Positions 16,508 to 24,837 of a stretch of DNA of 64,000 nt are shown here, piece after piece; the stretch's first letter is position 1; each line of letters begins with the position of its first letter. Below the pieces are notes generated by a model. It did no database searches. It was not told the DNA's origin and saw nothing but the letters and a program-made list of their open reading frames with translations. The DNA lies in assembly GCF_019039105.1 (NCBI RefSeq), contig NZ_JAHPIV010000013.1, positions 1 through 64,000 of the forward strand. Reading direction: 5' to 3'. Source of the stretch: Desertibacillus haloalkaliphilus. GTDB lineage: Bacteria; Bacillota; Bacilli; Bacillales; KJ1-10-99. Made by a program: the position numbers and the translations under genes.

Positions 16508-17593
16508 TTATGGCATGACAACGATATTCGTCGTTACTCTTCTTTCCCGACCATCTGAAGGTCGATTTAACACTTGACCATCATAGTAAAATGCACTCGA
16601 CCCACCACCGTCAAGGTTATAGGCATCGCGAATATTAAACTCAATTAACTTCTCTTGTGCATCTTCTAACGTAACACCATGACTCCAACCTTCTCTACGT
16701 CCGTCTATAACCATAAAGAATAAATCACCATTTTCAAAGTGACCAATCAAGGTTCGTGGCTGCCTTGTATTTGCCCACGAAGCTGGGATCGGTTGTTTCT
16801 TACCATCTTTTAACAGCGTTGGGACAAAACTTGCACCATGCTGCACACCCATAGCTTGTATTTCTTCTCTTGATGATACTTGGCCACCGACAAGGTTCCC
16901 GTTTTCGTTAAAGCCTATTAAACTATAACTCGTATCATAGAAGGTAACGACCTCACCATCAATGACTGTAATTCCAATTGGGTAAAGTGAGCCATCTTGC
17001 GATGTAAAGCCACCAGCATTAATTGCCAAAACGGCCCCTGTTCGCCTTCCTGCTTGACTAGTCGTTTCCCCCTGACTGGCAACTTTATCTTCAGCTAATA
17101 CCATGCGAATCGCATTCGGGTTGTGCAAACGAACTTTTGCCATAAAACCTCGGTAACCAGCTTCCTGAAGCGAATAGACTTTAACAATTGAATTTTCACC
17201 ATAGGTTTGATCAATCGGATCACCTAACATCGTCGCTAAGAGCCGTTCAATTAAATCTGCTGAATTTTGCTGATAAGTCACACTAGCTTCTACCAAGGAA
17301 TCTAATTTTTCTCGCTGAGCGATATACTCTTGTAATTCCTCATGAGCATTCGTTTGAATATACTCTAGTAGTTGGTTGGCTGCAAGACTTGCATGATGAG
17401 TTTCACTCAAGAGCTCTCGCTGGTTAAACAAGCCTTGTTTTACATCTTGATTATATTCAATCATTCGTTCTTGTTCTTGATTGACAGCAGCGATATCTAC
17501 ACTTGCAAATGGATACCCGAGTGTGACAGCTAGAACGAGACCGATAAACGGAGCGATTAGAAAAACAAAGAAAAGCTGTAATTTAATGAGCAC
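16508..17593 (-). CDS. Phosphodiester glycosidase (NAGPA domain) membrane-anchored protein
   Basis: The 361-residue protein has an N-terminal membrane anchor (LQLFFVFLIAPFIGLVLAVT), a helical region of about 100 residues and a C-terminal NAGPA/DUF2233 domain with motifs VLAINAGGF, GVQHGASFVPTLL and the family hallmark NLDGGGSSAFYYDG near residue 326 followed by RRVTTNIVV. NAGPA-like enzymes cleave sugar-phosphodiester bonds, and bacterial members act outside the cell on wall or capsule polymers; the substrate here is unknown. It overlaps the preceding gene by 11 bp and starts with GTG after GGAGGAAGCG, so the two are probably translated together and interact. Confidence 0.8.
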   Translation of the reverse strand: MLIKLQLFFVFLIAPFIGLVLAVTLGYPFASVDIAAVNQEQERMIEYNQDVKQGLFNQRELLSETHHASLAANQLLEYIQTNAHEELQEYIAQREKLDSLVEASVTYQQNSADLIERLLATMLGDPIDQTYGENSIVKVYSLQEAGYRGFMAKVRLHNPNAIRMVLAEDKVASQGETTSQAGRRTGAVLAINAGGFTSQDGSLYPIGITVIDGEVVTFYDTSYSLIGFNENGNLVGGQVSSREEIQAMGVQHGASFVPTLLKDGKKQPIPASWANTRQPRTLIGHFENGDLFFMVIDGRREGWSHGVTLEDAQEKLIEFNIRDAYNLDGGGSSAFYYDGQVLNRPSDGRERRVTTNIVVMP

Positions 17594-18050
17594 GGGTCGC
17601 TTCCTCCAATTTTACTAATTGGCTTTGTAAATCGTTTAAGCGATCATCTAACTCTACGATTCTCTCTTGTAAAGCAAGTCTTGTTTCGTCACTTCCTGTA
17701 ATCGTCTCTCCGGTTAACTCTAGGCCTTCGTGAATATAACTTAACTCATCCTTAATGATAGCTAATTCATCTGTTGTTGCTTCTATCTCGAGGGTAAATT
17801 GCTCTAACTCTGTAACAATTTCCTCATTTTGATCTAGGACATTGTCAATTTTATCATCAAACTCTGCTCTAACCTCTTCAAGATAAGAATGGATAAAGTA
17901 ATAACCACCGTAAACAAGCCCTCCCCAAAGGATGACTGATCCCAATCCATAAATGAGCTTTCGTTTTAAGCGTTGTCTTCCATCTAGTTCTCGACTTGTA
18001 TCAGCCTTCGATCGTTCAGTCTCTGTTGCCTGTTCGTTTTCTCTGTTCAT
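17583..18050 (-). CDS. Membrane-anchored coiled-coil protein
   Basis: A 155-residue protein with a charged N-terminus, one membrane helix (LIYGLGSVILWGGLVYGGYY, about residues 34-53) and then about 100 residues of heptad-rich acidic coiled coil facing outside. No enzyme motif is present. It is translated just before, and overlaps, the phosphodiester glycosidase gene, whose own N-terminal region is also helical, so the two may form a complex through coiled coils. I do not recognise a named family. Start ATG follows AGGAAGGAAATGCAAA. Confidence 0.7.
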   Translation of the reverse strand: MNRENEQATETERSKADTSRELDGRQRLKRKLIYGLGSVILWGGLVYGGYYFIHSYLEEVRAEFDDKIDNVLDQNEEIVTELEQFTLEIEATTDELAIIKDELSYIHEGLELTGETITGSDETRLALQERIVELDDRLNDLQSQLVKLEEATRAH

Positions 18051-18118
18051 TTTGCATTTCCTTCCCTATCATAGATATTGTCTACACCCATCATAAGTGA
18101 TGCGACAAAATTCAACAA

Positions 18119-18154
18119 GAGGTTGACACAAGTTCGTGAACTTGCGTCAACCTC
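18119..18154 (-). terminator. Terminator of the CHY zinc-finger gene
   Basis: A 17-bp inverted repeat with one mismatch (GAGGTTGACACAAGTTC / GAACTTGCGTCAACCTC) and a 2-nt loop; only a modest T-rich stretch follows on the minus strand. Confidence 0.7.
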
Positions 18155-18222
18155 ATTCATCTATTTCCAGGTTTATAAATACTTTACCATTTATCGATCA
18201 ATATTCACTATTTCGGACGCCT

Positions 18223-18546
18223 CTACATCTCGAAATAAAGGTGATAATGAAATTTACACCCTTCATTAAAAGTCGCCTGACAATACGGACATACCGATTC
18301 AAAATTCAAATAGTCAGCAATTGTTAACTCTTGTTGGCAATTACCACAAAGAATTGCTTTCTGCTGATGCTCATGCTTTCCCCATAGAATTGGAGTGTGA
18401 TCCGTTAACTCTTGATGGCATCGATGACAAGAGTAATAGGTTTGACAGCATCTGACCTTAATCGCAATGATATCTCGTTTACTCGAATAGTGCTTACAGC
18501 GTGTCTTTGCATCAACACCGACACCTTGGACATGTTTATTACACAT
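18223..18546 (-). CDS. CHY zinc finger protein
   Basis: About 107 residues from the ATG at 18546 (behind AAAGGGGGATGAAC). Zinc ligands follow the CHY finger pattern: CKHY near residue 17, then RCCQTYYSCHRCHQEL, and a second cluster CGNCQQEL followed by CPYCQATFNEGCKFHYHLYF. Bacterial CHY proteins of this size are cytoplasmic, conserved in Bacillaceae and without an established role. The longer frame to 18636 adds unlikely sequence. It is monocistronic. Binding of several zinc ions is expected from at least nine Cys and five His residues. Confidence 0.8.
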   Translation of the reverse strand: MCNKHVQGVGVDAKTRCKHYSSKRDIIAIKVRCCQTYYSCHRCHQELTDHTPILWGKHEHQQKAILCGNCQQELTIADYLNFESVCPYCQATFNEGCKFHYHLYFEM

Positions 18547-18747
18547 GTTCATCCCCCTTTTACAACTTGCCATACACCTTTTAAGGTAATCAAACTTGTT
18601 CTGATAATAAGTCGATGCCTTCGTTGAAGTCCACATTTACGACCGTCTTTTGATGATCTTTCAACCTTTCTTTTAACACATTTAATTATTTAATTAGATG
18701 TCCATATGTTACTTGATTTTTTTCATTACCTGGGCTGTCCTGAAAAA

Positions 18748-19869
18748 TCACATGTCCACGAGTGCATGTCTAACATCATAATCTTCTAAGGGAAGCCCGG
18801 TACCTTGACCAAGCGCTAGCTTAGCAAGCTCAGCACCTAAGAACGGTCCAGATGTTAGTCCTGATGCCCCTAAGCCATTGGCTGTTAATAGACCATCCAT
18901 TTGTGGTATTCGACCAATGATCGGTAGAAATCCTGGGGTAAACGGACGAAAACCAACTCTTACTTCAAGTACTGTACTTGTTTCTAATTGCGGGGCAACC
19001 ATAAGGGCTTTATGAAAAATCTCATGGACTCCCCCCATCGTCACACGGCAATCGAATCCGGCCTCATCTTCATGTGTTGCACCTACGACGATACGTCCAT
19101 CATCATATGTAAGTAAGTACTGATTGTTTGGTGGCATAACAACGGGCCACTGACTTGTATCTATGTCTGGAAGTCGCAGGTGAACAATTTGCGCCTTTTG
19201 CGGTGATACATCAAAACCGATGCCTAACGGTTTGAAAAGCTCACTCGCCCAAGCGCCTGCTGTTACGATGACCTCACTTGCTGTCAAATGCTTGCCATCG
19301 ACTTCAATACCAGTCACTTTTGATTGTGTAGACGTTAGACGAGCCTCTCCCTGCAAGAATGTCGCGCCATGTTTTTTCGCAGCGCTCACTAATGCATTTC
19401 GTAATGCTCTGCCATTGACACGAGCTCCGCCACTAATATGAATCGACTGATACTCTTCTGCTAATGCAGGAACTAATGCCCTCGTTTCGGCTGCAGACAA
19501 CCGAGTAATCTCACCAATTTCAGGAGCATCCTCTCGGCGCTGATACGCTCGTTTCTCCATCTGGTCTAACTTTTTTTCATCCGTATGTAAGCTAATGGCT
19601 CCGACACGCTCATATCCCGTTTCTGTTTGGCCATCAGCATGTAATTGTTCATGTAGTGATGTATAATAACGAGCACCAGCCTTTACTAATCGGTACCACG
19701 CTTTGTTGCGCCGCTGCGAAAGCCACGGACAAACAATCCCGGCCGCTGCATCAGTCGCTTGTCCTAGGTCATTACGATCAACGACAACCACACTTGCCCC
19801 TGCTTTTGCAAGATGATAAGCAGTAGAGGCCCCAAGGATCCCTGCGCCAATAACAATATACTCTTTCAT
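18748..19869 (-). CDS. FAD-dependent amino acid oxidase/dehydrogenase (DAO family)
   Basis: This 373-residue flavoenzyme starts with an ADP-binding fold MKEYIVIGAGILGASTAYHLA and VVVVDRNDLGQATDAAAG, then carries the DAO-domain arginine region and a C-terminal FAD closing segment GLLTANGLGASGLTSGPFLG near residue 340. It resembles glycine oxidase/D-amino-acid dehydrogenase-like proteins that deaminate D-amino acids or sarcosine-like amines. No thiamine or proline-catabolism genes are beside it, so the substrate is open. Start ATG follows AAAAAGGTGTTAGG. Single gene. Confidence 0.8.
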   Translation of the reverse strand: MKEYIVIGAGILGASTAYHLAKAGASVVVVDRNDLGQATDAAAGIVCPWLSQRRNKAWYRLVKAGARYYTSLHEQLHADGQTETGYERVGAISLHTDEKKLDQMEKRAYQRREDAPEIGEITRLSAAETRALVPALAEEYQSIHISGGARVNGRALRNALVSAAKKHGATFLQGEARLTSTQSKVTGIEVDGKHLTASEVIVTAGAWASELFKPLGIGFDVSPQKAQIVHLRLPDIDTSQWPVVMPPNNQYLLTYDDGRIVVGATHEDEAGFDCRVTMGGVHEIFHKALMVAPQLETSTVLEVRVGFRPFTPGFLPIIGRIPQMDGLLTANGLGASGLTSGPFLGAELAKLALGQGTGLPLEDYDVRHALVDM

Positions 19870-19948
19870 CCTAACACCTTTTTCCTATTCTGTTTATGAT
19901 TACTATTTTACAAGACATTCAATGTAGAATGCAATCTCTATATGGGAA

Positions 19949-19980
19949 ACAAGTAAGTCAATTACTAGTGACTTACTCGT
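19949..19980 (-). terminator. Hairpin after gerPF, probable operon terminator
   Basis: ACAAGTAAGTCA pairs with TGACTTACTCGT (one mismatch) around an 8-nt loop, 42 bp after the gerPF stop. The T-run is weak. Confidence 0.5.
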
Positions 19981-20022
19981 TTACCTATAGAGTTTACGTA
20001 TATTTTCGCTTAACGGCTAAAG

Positions 20023-20241
20023 CTATACATTTGCGGATGCGTTTTGATCACTTAAGTCAGGATCAACATTTGTATTCGCATTCACGCCATTATTGGTCAT
20101 AATAAAGTCCCCAGTATTTCCAGCACCAGAACCACTAAAAGATTTTGTAGCTGCTTTTGGTGATATATTTAATGAGTCACCAAAATTCACGACACCGCTG
20201 TTGCTATTTATTTTAAACGGTCCACCTACAATTGAAGGCAT
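20023..20241 (-). CDS. gerPF: Spore germination protein GerPF
   Basis: A 72-residue protein beginning MPSIVGGPFKINSNSGVVNF with the GerPA/PF domain feature GDSLNISPKAATKSFSGSGAGNTGD (given in two parts: GDSLNISPKAATK and SFSGSGAGNTGD). GerP proteins help nutrient germinants pass the spore coat. It is the last gene of gerPABCDEF and a paralogue of GerPA. The gap from gerPE is 77 bp, in which a weak ribosome site GGGTGTTACT stands. Confidence 0.9.
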   Translation of the reverse strand: MPSIVGGPFKINSNSGVVNFGDSLNISPKAATKSFSGSGAGNTGDFIMTNNGVNANTNVDPDLSDQNASANV

Positions 20242-20318
20242 AGTAACACCCTTTATCGGTAAATTTTATCTACGTTTTAGGTTATGCGAAAAAGAAAATA
20301 GTGTTCATATACTTAACC

Positions 20319-20708
20319 TTACACGTCCTGTCTCTGCCCATCGAGAAGCTGACGAATATGTTTAACTCTTACATCTGCGTCAATCCCCCGATTTGAACCA
20401 ATTTGTGTAATTCCAGATGCGGCTACACTTGTAATCTTTATTGAGTTGACTTTTATAAAGGCTGATTCATTTCTTCTCTGGACATTTACTGGCTCACTAA
20501 CTGGTAAATGCGGCAATTCCATTGTGAAAATTGGAAAAAGGTCAAAGTTTCCCTCATCACCATAAAAGTATTCAAATTCACGTTGGACAGCTAGAGCTCG
20601 AGACCGTGGAACCAAATGATCCGCATCACCGACTTGAAAAACCGAACTAATCGAAACATCTGTAATTTTTATATCATTCACTTTCGAGATTCGCTTTAGC
20701 ATTATCAT
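20319..20708 (-). CDS. gerPE: Spore germination protein GerPE
   Basis: This 129-residue protein has the GerPE pattern: ISKVNDIKITDVSISSVFQVGD at the N-terminus (residues about 7-28), a middle with PRSRALAVQREFEYFYGDEG and a C-terminal repeat of the motif, VNSIKITSVAASGITQIGSN. Both halves share the short beta motif SSxxQVGD seen in GerPB and GerPD. It is fifth in the gerP operon and has two possible starts (Met1 or Met3), the second better spaced from GGGTGAATGATA. It works with the other GerP proteins in coat permeability. Confidence 0.88.
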   Translation of the reverse strand: MIMLKRISKVNDIKITDVSISSVFQVGDADHLVPRSRALAVQREFEYFYGDEGNFDLFPIFTMELPHLPVSEPVNVQRRNESAFIKVNSIKITSVAASGITQIGSNRGIDADVRVKHIRQLLDGQRQDV

Positions 20709-20714
20709 TCACCC

Positions 20715-20894
20715 TTACCGTTGTGGAGCTAGTGGAACAAATGGACCAATAAACAAAGACTCTGGTGGTGTATCAAACGCCGAAGACAACGATACATAGT
20801 CCGTATCCCCAACTAAAAAAACCGCCGAACTCGACACCCCGATAATGTTGATATTGTCAACCGAAATGTCACGATTTACGACTGTAAAATTCAT
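20715..20894 (-). CDS. gerPD: Spore germination protein GerPD
   Basis: A 59-residue protein beginning MNFTVVNRDISVDNINIIGV with the typical SSSAVFLVGDTDYVSLSSA segment and a proline-rich end PFVPLAPQR. Its ATG overlaps the gerPC stop by 4 bp and it ends 6 bp before gerPE, so it is coupled within the operon. Size and motif match GerPD of Bacillus (about 58 residues). Confidence 0.88.
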   Translation of the reverse strand: MNFTVVNRDISVDNINIIGVSSSAVFLVGDTDYVSLSSAFDTPPESLFIGPFVPLAPQR

Positions 20895-21508
20895 AGATGA
20901 TTGCTCTCCCTTCGTGGTAAATGTGTAATAAATGATTCAAACGTTCGTTGGATATCCTCTTTAACTTTTGATTTCGTCATGTGCTCAATATCTTTTAGCT
21001 GTGCGTCTGATTGCTGATTAGGAGGAACTTGATTTAAGTAATATTGGATACGATGATCAATTTGTTTTTTAACGTCATCAATGATAAATTGACGATAGGA
21101 CGGCTCAAGTGGATAGTTGTACTGAGCCTCTAACGTTTCTAATATGGGATAACAGTCATGATCTAAATAGTGATAGATATCCTTTCGAACATTCTCAAAT
21201 AAATCAGAGTTTCCGCGAGCGAAAGGGGTCTGCAATTGATGTTGATTTACAGAAAAATCATCAATTGCCTCTTCACCCTGGTTTGGGTTCAAACCGATGT
21301 TTAACGTCCCATCCAACCGCTCCACTTTGAGTTGATCAAATTTATACTCAACATTTGTCGGTTGTTGATTCTGCCTTAAGTGATGAATTTCACTTTGCAG
21401 TTGTTGTACCGTCCGTTCTAAATCAGCAATTCTCTGTTCATACCTTCTCATATCGTTCTCATAATGTTGCCCATACGTATGAGGGGCCCCATAGCAATAT
21501 TGATACAT
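20891..21508 (-). CDS. gerPC: Spore germination protein GerPC
   Basis: About 205 residues from the ATG at 21508 (MYQYCYGAPHTYGQ), chosen because GGTGGGAGAAACGA precedes it. The N-terminal third is coiled coil (ADLERTVQQLQSEIHHLRQ), followed by the GerPC domain DQLKVERLDGTLNIGLNPNQ and a helical C-terminal domain. GerPC is the largest member of the operon and in B. cereus supports the inner coat localisation of other GerP proteins. Third gene in the operon. Confidence 0.9.
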   Translation of the reverse strand: MYQYCYGAPHTYGQHYENDMRRYEQRIADLERTVQQLQSEIHHLRQNQQPTNVEYKFDQLKVERLDGTLNIGLNPNQGEEAIDDFSVNQHQLQTPFARGNSDLFENVRKDIYHYLDHDCYPILETLEAQYNYPLEPSYRQFIIDDVKKQIDHRIQYYLNQVPPNQQSDAQLKDIEHMTKSKVKEDIQRTFESFITHLPRRESNHL

Positions 21509-21552
21509 TCGTTTCTCCCACCTTCCTCTTATCATCGTCATTTTGCCAATTA

Positions 21553-21747
21553 CTAAGTAGGAGGAGCAAGCGGGACGACAGTGACAGGTTCAGCTTCGGG
21601 GGCAGGTTCAACGAACCCACCCGTATTATAGAGATTGGAAAGTGCATTGATCCTACCCGCACTTCCTATTTGTAGCACCGATGAGTTGTTGACACTATTA
21701 ACACGCAAATGATGAATCACAATATTTTGATTAACAAAAAAATTCAT
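21553..21747 (-). CDS. gerPB: Spore germination protein GerPB
   Basis: 64 residues from the ATG at 21747 (MNFFVNQNIVIHHLRVNSV), with GAGGGATGC upstream favouring this start over one six codons earlier. It has NNSSVLQIGSAGRINALSNLYNTGGF in two adjacent parts (NNSSVLQIGSAGRI and NALSNLYNTGGF), the GerPB hallmark, then a proline-rich tail. Second gene of the gerP operon. Confidence 0.9.
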   Translation of the reverse strand: MNFFVNQNIVIHHLRVNSVNNSSVLQIGSAGRINALSNLYNTGGFVEPAPEAEPVTVVPLAPPT

Positions 21748-21766
21748 TAAGCATCCCTCATCCACC

Positions 21767-21988
21767 TTAGAGCGTAGCAGTCATATTTTGATCAAATACA
21801 TCGGAATCGTTCACATTTGTTGCACTACGGTCGCTCCGAACGTTTAAATAGTCCCCAGTATTAAATGATCCTGCCCCAGCAAATGTTTTCGCATCGCTAA
21901 AAGGTGCTACACGAAACGCATCACCGACCAAAAAGACGCCACTACTTGAAACATTATTCACTTTTATCGCTCCAACGATTGCTGGCAT
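21767..21988 (-). CDS. gerPA: Spore germination protein GerPA
   Basis: A 73-residue protein beginning MPAIVGAIKVNNVSSSGVFL and containing GDAFRVAPFSDAKTFAGAGS followed by FNTGDYL, the GerPA/GerPF domain. It is the first gene of the complete gerPABCDEF operon. Loss of gerP in Bacillus slows germination because germinants cross the coat poorly; that is family knowledge. A sigma-K-like promoter lies about 35 bp upstream. Confidence 0.9.
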   Translation of the reverse strand: MPAIVGAIKVNNVSSSGVFLVGDAFRVAPFSDAKTFAGAGSFNTGDYLNVRSDRSATNVNDSDVFDQNMTATL

Positions 21989-22023
21989 AGATCAAACACC
22001 CTTTTATTTCAAAGTTGTTAGTA

Positions 22024-22052
22024 CAGTATATGAACTTTTTTTCTAGGTGTTC
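22024..22052 (-). promoter_or_regulatory. Sigma-K-like promoter of gerP operon
   Basis: On the minus strand GAACACC (-35 AC core) is followed after 16 bp by CATATACTG (-10, consensus CATANNNTA). The last two consensus bases do not fully match, but gerP operons are known to be mother-cell sigma-K dependent. Confidence 0.45.
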
Positions 22053-22128
22053 ATCATGTATCCGTTATCATAAAAATTTACACTTATCTAATTACTCTTG
22101 TTCCCTACATGAAACGTACCCAAAAAAA

Positions 22129-22171
22129 ATAGCTTAAAGAACGCTGAGTTCCTCAGTGTCCTTTAAGCTAT
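22129..22171 (-). terminator. Terminator of the acyl-CoA ligase gene
   Basis: ATAGCTTAAAG / CTTTAAGCTAT plus inner GCTGAG / CTCAGT pairing, directly followed by eight T residues on the minus strand. Confidence 0.9.
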
Positions 22172-22219
22172 CACCATTCGCTCCTCATCCTTCAATATAA
22201 TGTATTGACCTCATTTTGT

Positions 22220-23728
22220 TTATTTGTCTCCTCGTAATTGTCTTTTTAAGACTTTACCACTTGCATTTCTAGGTAGGGATGACACAAATTCAACCTCATT
22301 AGGCACTTTATATTTGGCTAATCGTTCTAAACAATAGTCTATGATCTGCTCTTCACTTACTGCTTTTCCTTCTTTCATGGCAACTACTGCTTTTGGAACT
22401 TCTCCAAGGACTTCATCAGGGACGCCAATAATCGCTGCTTCTAGAATTTCTGGGATCTGATAAAGAACCTCTTCAATTTCCACAGGGTAAATATTTTCTC
22501 CTCCTCGAATGATCATATCTTTCTTGCGATCAACAATATAAAGCAAGCCTTCCTCATCAAGGCGGCCTAAATCACCACTGTAGAGCCAACCATCTTTTAA
22601 TGTTTCCCTTGTAGCTTCCTCGTTTTTTAAATACCCTTTCATCACATGCGGTCCTTTTACAATGATTTCACCGACTTCACCAACTGCTACATCTTTTCCA
22701 CATTCATCAACGACACGGACTTCGCTCTGTGGTAATGGTTCACCGACAGAACCGACTTTCTCTAAAGCGTGATGGTCTTTTAATGTCGTTGCACCAGGTG
22801 AATTTTCCGTTTGTCCATAGAGGTTTTGAACCTTAACATCGGAAAAAACCTCCTTCACACGCTTCACTAACTCAAATGGCATTGGTGCAGCGCCATACGT
22901 AAGCAAACGTAAATGAGGTACTGAAACTTGTTGTAAGCGAGGTGAGGTAAGCAGGATGCTATACATCGCAGGCACACCGAAGAAAATCGTTACGTTTTCG
23001 CTTTCCATCGTCTTGATCGCGCGCTCTGGTGAGAAGCCTTCTTCAATGACGAGCATGCCACCTGAATAGATAATAGGTACCATAAATACATGACTGGCGG
23101 CACAATGAAAAAGAGGAGCAACAATTTGCATCCGATCCTCATTTGTTAATTCCATCGATTCACTCCAGATTTGTGCAATCGAAAGAATATTTTTATTCGT
23201 TAACATGACCCCTTTTGGCCTTCCTGTCGTTCCAGACGTATAAAAAATAACAGCCGTGTCATCGTCTTCGGTTTGGTTTTGTCGTACTTTACGATCGGGG
23301 CCTGCAACGATATCCTCTAAACGATTAGGTGTATGTGTATCCCCTACTGTCACCGTATCTTGTAGAGATGATATATTGGGTACGAGCTTGTTCACCGTAT
23401 CTTCAAATTGCTTATCATAAATAAGTGCCTTTGCTTCTGAATGATCAAGAATATAGCTTATTTCTGAACTTGCTAATTTTGTATTTATTGGTAATACTGG
23501 AAATCCGCCTATTTGACAAGCATAATAACAAACTAGAAAATAATCTGTATTCGGTAGCAATAGCGCAACAACATCGTCTTTCCCATACCCTCGTTCTTGA
23601 AAATATCCAGCGAGTTTCTCTGCTCGTTTATAAAACTCACGATAGGTCGTTTTACGATCATTAAAGACAGAAATCAATTTGTTCGGTTGCTGTTCAACCC
23701 TTTTTTTTAATTCATTAGCAATTAACAT
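22220..23728 (-). CDS. Acyl-CoA ligase, AMP-forming (long/medium-chain fatty acid type)
   Basis: This 502-residue ANL-superfamily enzyme activates a carboxylic acid to its CoA thioester through an acyl-AMP. It has the P-loop FYTSGTTGRPKGVMLT near residue 165, NLYGQTENSPGAT as the A5 motif near 307, the YSGDLGRLDEEGLLYIVDRK region near 385 and the C-terminal lysine in RNASGKVLKRQLRG. Its sequence is close to LcfB/YhfL-like ligases, but the exact chain length cannot be read. It lies at the edge of a cluster with acyl-CoA dehydrogenases and a TRAP carrier, fitting a role in priming an organic acid for beta-oxidation. Monocistronic. Confidence 0.88.
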   Translation of the reverse strand: MLIANELKKRVEQQPNKLISVFNDRKTTYREFYKRAEKLAGYFQERGYGKDDVVALLLPNTDYFLVCYYACQIGGFPVLPINTKLASSEISYILDHSEAKALIYDKQFEDTVNKLVPNISSLQDTVTVGDTHTPNRLEDIVAGPDRKVRQNQTEDDDTAVIFYTSGTTGRPKGVMLTNKNILSIAQIWSESMELTNEDRMQIVAPLFHCAASHVFMVPIIYSGGMLVIEEGFSPERAIKTMESENVTIFFGVPAMYSILLTSPRLQQVSVPHLRLLTYGAAPMPFELVKRVKEVFSDVKVQNLYGQTENSPGATTLKDHHALEKVGSVGEPLPQSEVRVVDECGKDVAVGEVGEIIVKGPHVMKGYLKNEEATRETLKDGWLYSGDLGRLDEEGLLYIVDRKKDMIIRGGENIYPVEIEEVLYQIPEILEAAIIGVPDEVLGEVPKAVVAMKEGKAVSEEQIIDYCLERLAKYKVPNEVEFVSSLPRNASGKVLKRQLRGDK

Positions 23729-24010
23729 AGATGAAATACCCCTTTCTATTCACAATATGGTTGTTGGCGCACTCTATGTAAGCGCTTTACATAAACTCCT
23801 TAATACATTTGAAACAATTACTACCTCTTATGTTTTAAAACAAATGTATTATTATCATTTGGGTGATTTCTCCGGAGACAAACAAAACGAAGCTTGTAAC
23901 CGTCAACGTGTACAATGTTCACATTTTGTACCACTTATGAATAAAATAATTGAAAACAATAAGTGTAGGACATAACGATTTCAAAAATATCAACTGAAAG
24001 GACGAAACCA

Positions 24011-24283
24011 ATGGCTAAATATAGAACGAAACCTGTTGTAATCGAGGCTGTTAAGCTCACGCGATCGATTACAATTGAGACGGGAGATGGTGTTATAGAA
24101 GGTCAACCAGGCGACTATTTGATTACTGATGCCAATGGTGAACAATATCCATGCAAGCCGGATTTATTTAAAAAGACTTATGAGCCAATCAAAGACAGTA
24201 CACACGTGAAAGCCTTTTTTAAGTCAACATTTAGCAAGTTAAAGAGAAAATCGAAACAATTATTTCAATCAAAAAATGTTTAG
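24011..24283 (+). CDS. Small conserved protein with PGDYLI-PCKPDLF domain
   Basis: A 90-residue protein whose first 55 residues form a beta-rich domain VIEAVKLTRSITIETGDGVI then EGQPGDYLITDANGEQYPCK followed by PDLFKKTYEPI. This module is common in small bacterial and phage proteins of unknown function. The C-terminal 30 residues are strongly basic (KLKRKSKQLFQSK), which would suit nucleic acid or membrane association. It has a GAAAGGAC ribosome site, and stands with the next gene as one of a pair of plus-strand genes in a minus-strand region. Confidence 0.6.
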   Translation: MAKYRTKPVVIEAVKLTRSITIETGDGVIEGQPGDYLITDANGEQYPCKPDLFKKTYEPIKDSTHVKAFFKSTFSKLKRKSKQLFQSKNV

Positions 24284-24407
24284 CTCTTTCTTAGAATAGG
24301 AAAATAAACGATGCAACCTATTTTGTTTTACTAAGAAATCTAGTAAAATATCACTGATTCACGAATAAATCATAACAATAAATGCGAGCTGAAAAGGTGA
24401 AGAAGAA

Positions 24408-24749
24408 ATGATGATAAAAGCCGACACAATTGCCAAAATCATTGTTAAAGTTGTTGATGAAACTCAACCTCAAAAAGAAGTTAAAAAATTGTTTGCAAGT
24501 AATCGAAACGTGATTTTAAATGAGATAAATGAGGTCTCCCCCCCATTTATATATAACGGTCAGACATGCATAGAAGTAAGGTGTCTACTTACTATTTATC
24601 TCAACCATCATTATGAGTGTCATCATATTAATGATTATACGGGAAAGGTATTCCCCGCACTCAAATCCTATTCCCCACATATTGCACGAGTGATCAGTAC
24701 CCAAGTCCTCGGGTTAGCTGAAGTTTCTAGCCGAAGGGCACGTTATTGA
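24408..24749 (+). CDS. Hypothetical protein (113 aa)
   Basis: I do not recognise this 113-residue protein. It begins MMIKADTIAKIIVKVVDETQ, has no signal or membrane segment, and carries four Cys/His-containing places around ECHHINDYTG and IEVRCLL. The start follows AAAAGGTGAAGAAGAA, a good ribosome site, and a strong terminator stands directly behind the stop, so it looks like a real gene. It is in the same direction as the 90-residue gene 124 bp upstream. Confidence 0.5.
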   Translation: MMIKADTIAKIIVKVVDETQPQKEVKKLFASNRNVILNEINEVSPPFIYNGQTCIEVRCLLTIYLNHHYECHHINDYTGKVFPALKSYSPHIARVISTQVLGLAEVSSRRARY

Positions 24750-24755
24750 GGCATT

Positions 24756-24800
24756 GCAGAATTTCTCATATCATCCGTACAAATATGGGAGAAATTCTGC
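24756..24800. terminator. Convergent terminator
   Basis: GCAGAATTTCTC / GAGAAATTCTGC stem with additional ATAT pairing, between the plus-strand 113-residue gene and the minus-strand oxidoreductase; CCTCTTT follows on the plus strand. Confidence 0.85.
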
Positions 24801-24837
24801 CCTCTTTACTGAATCTATTATTGATATTCCTCAATTT

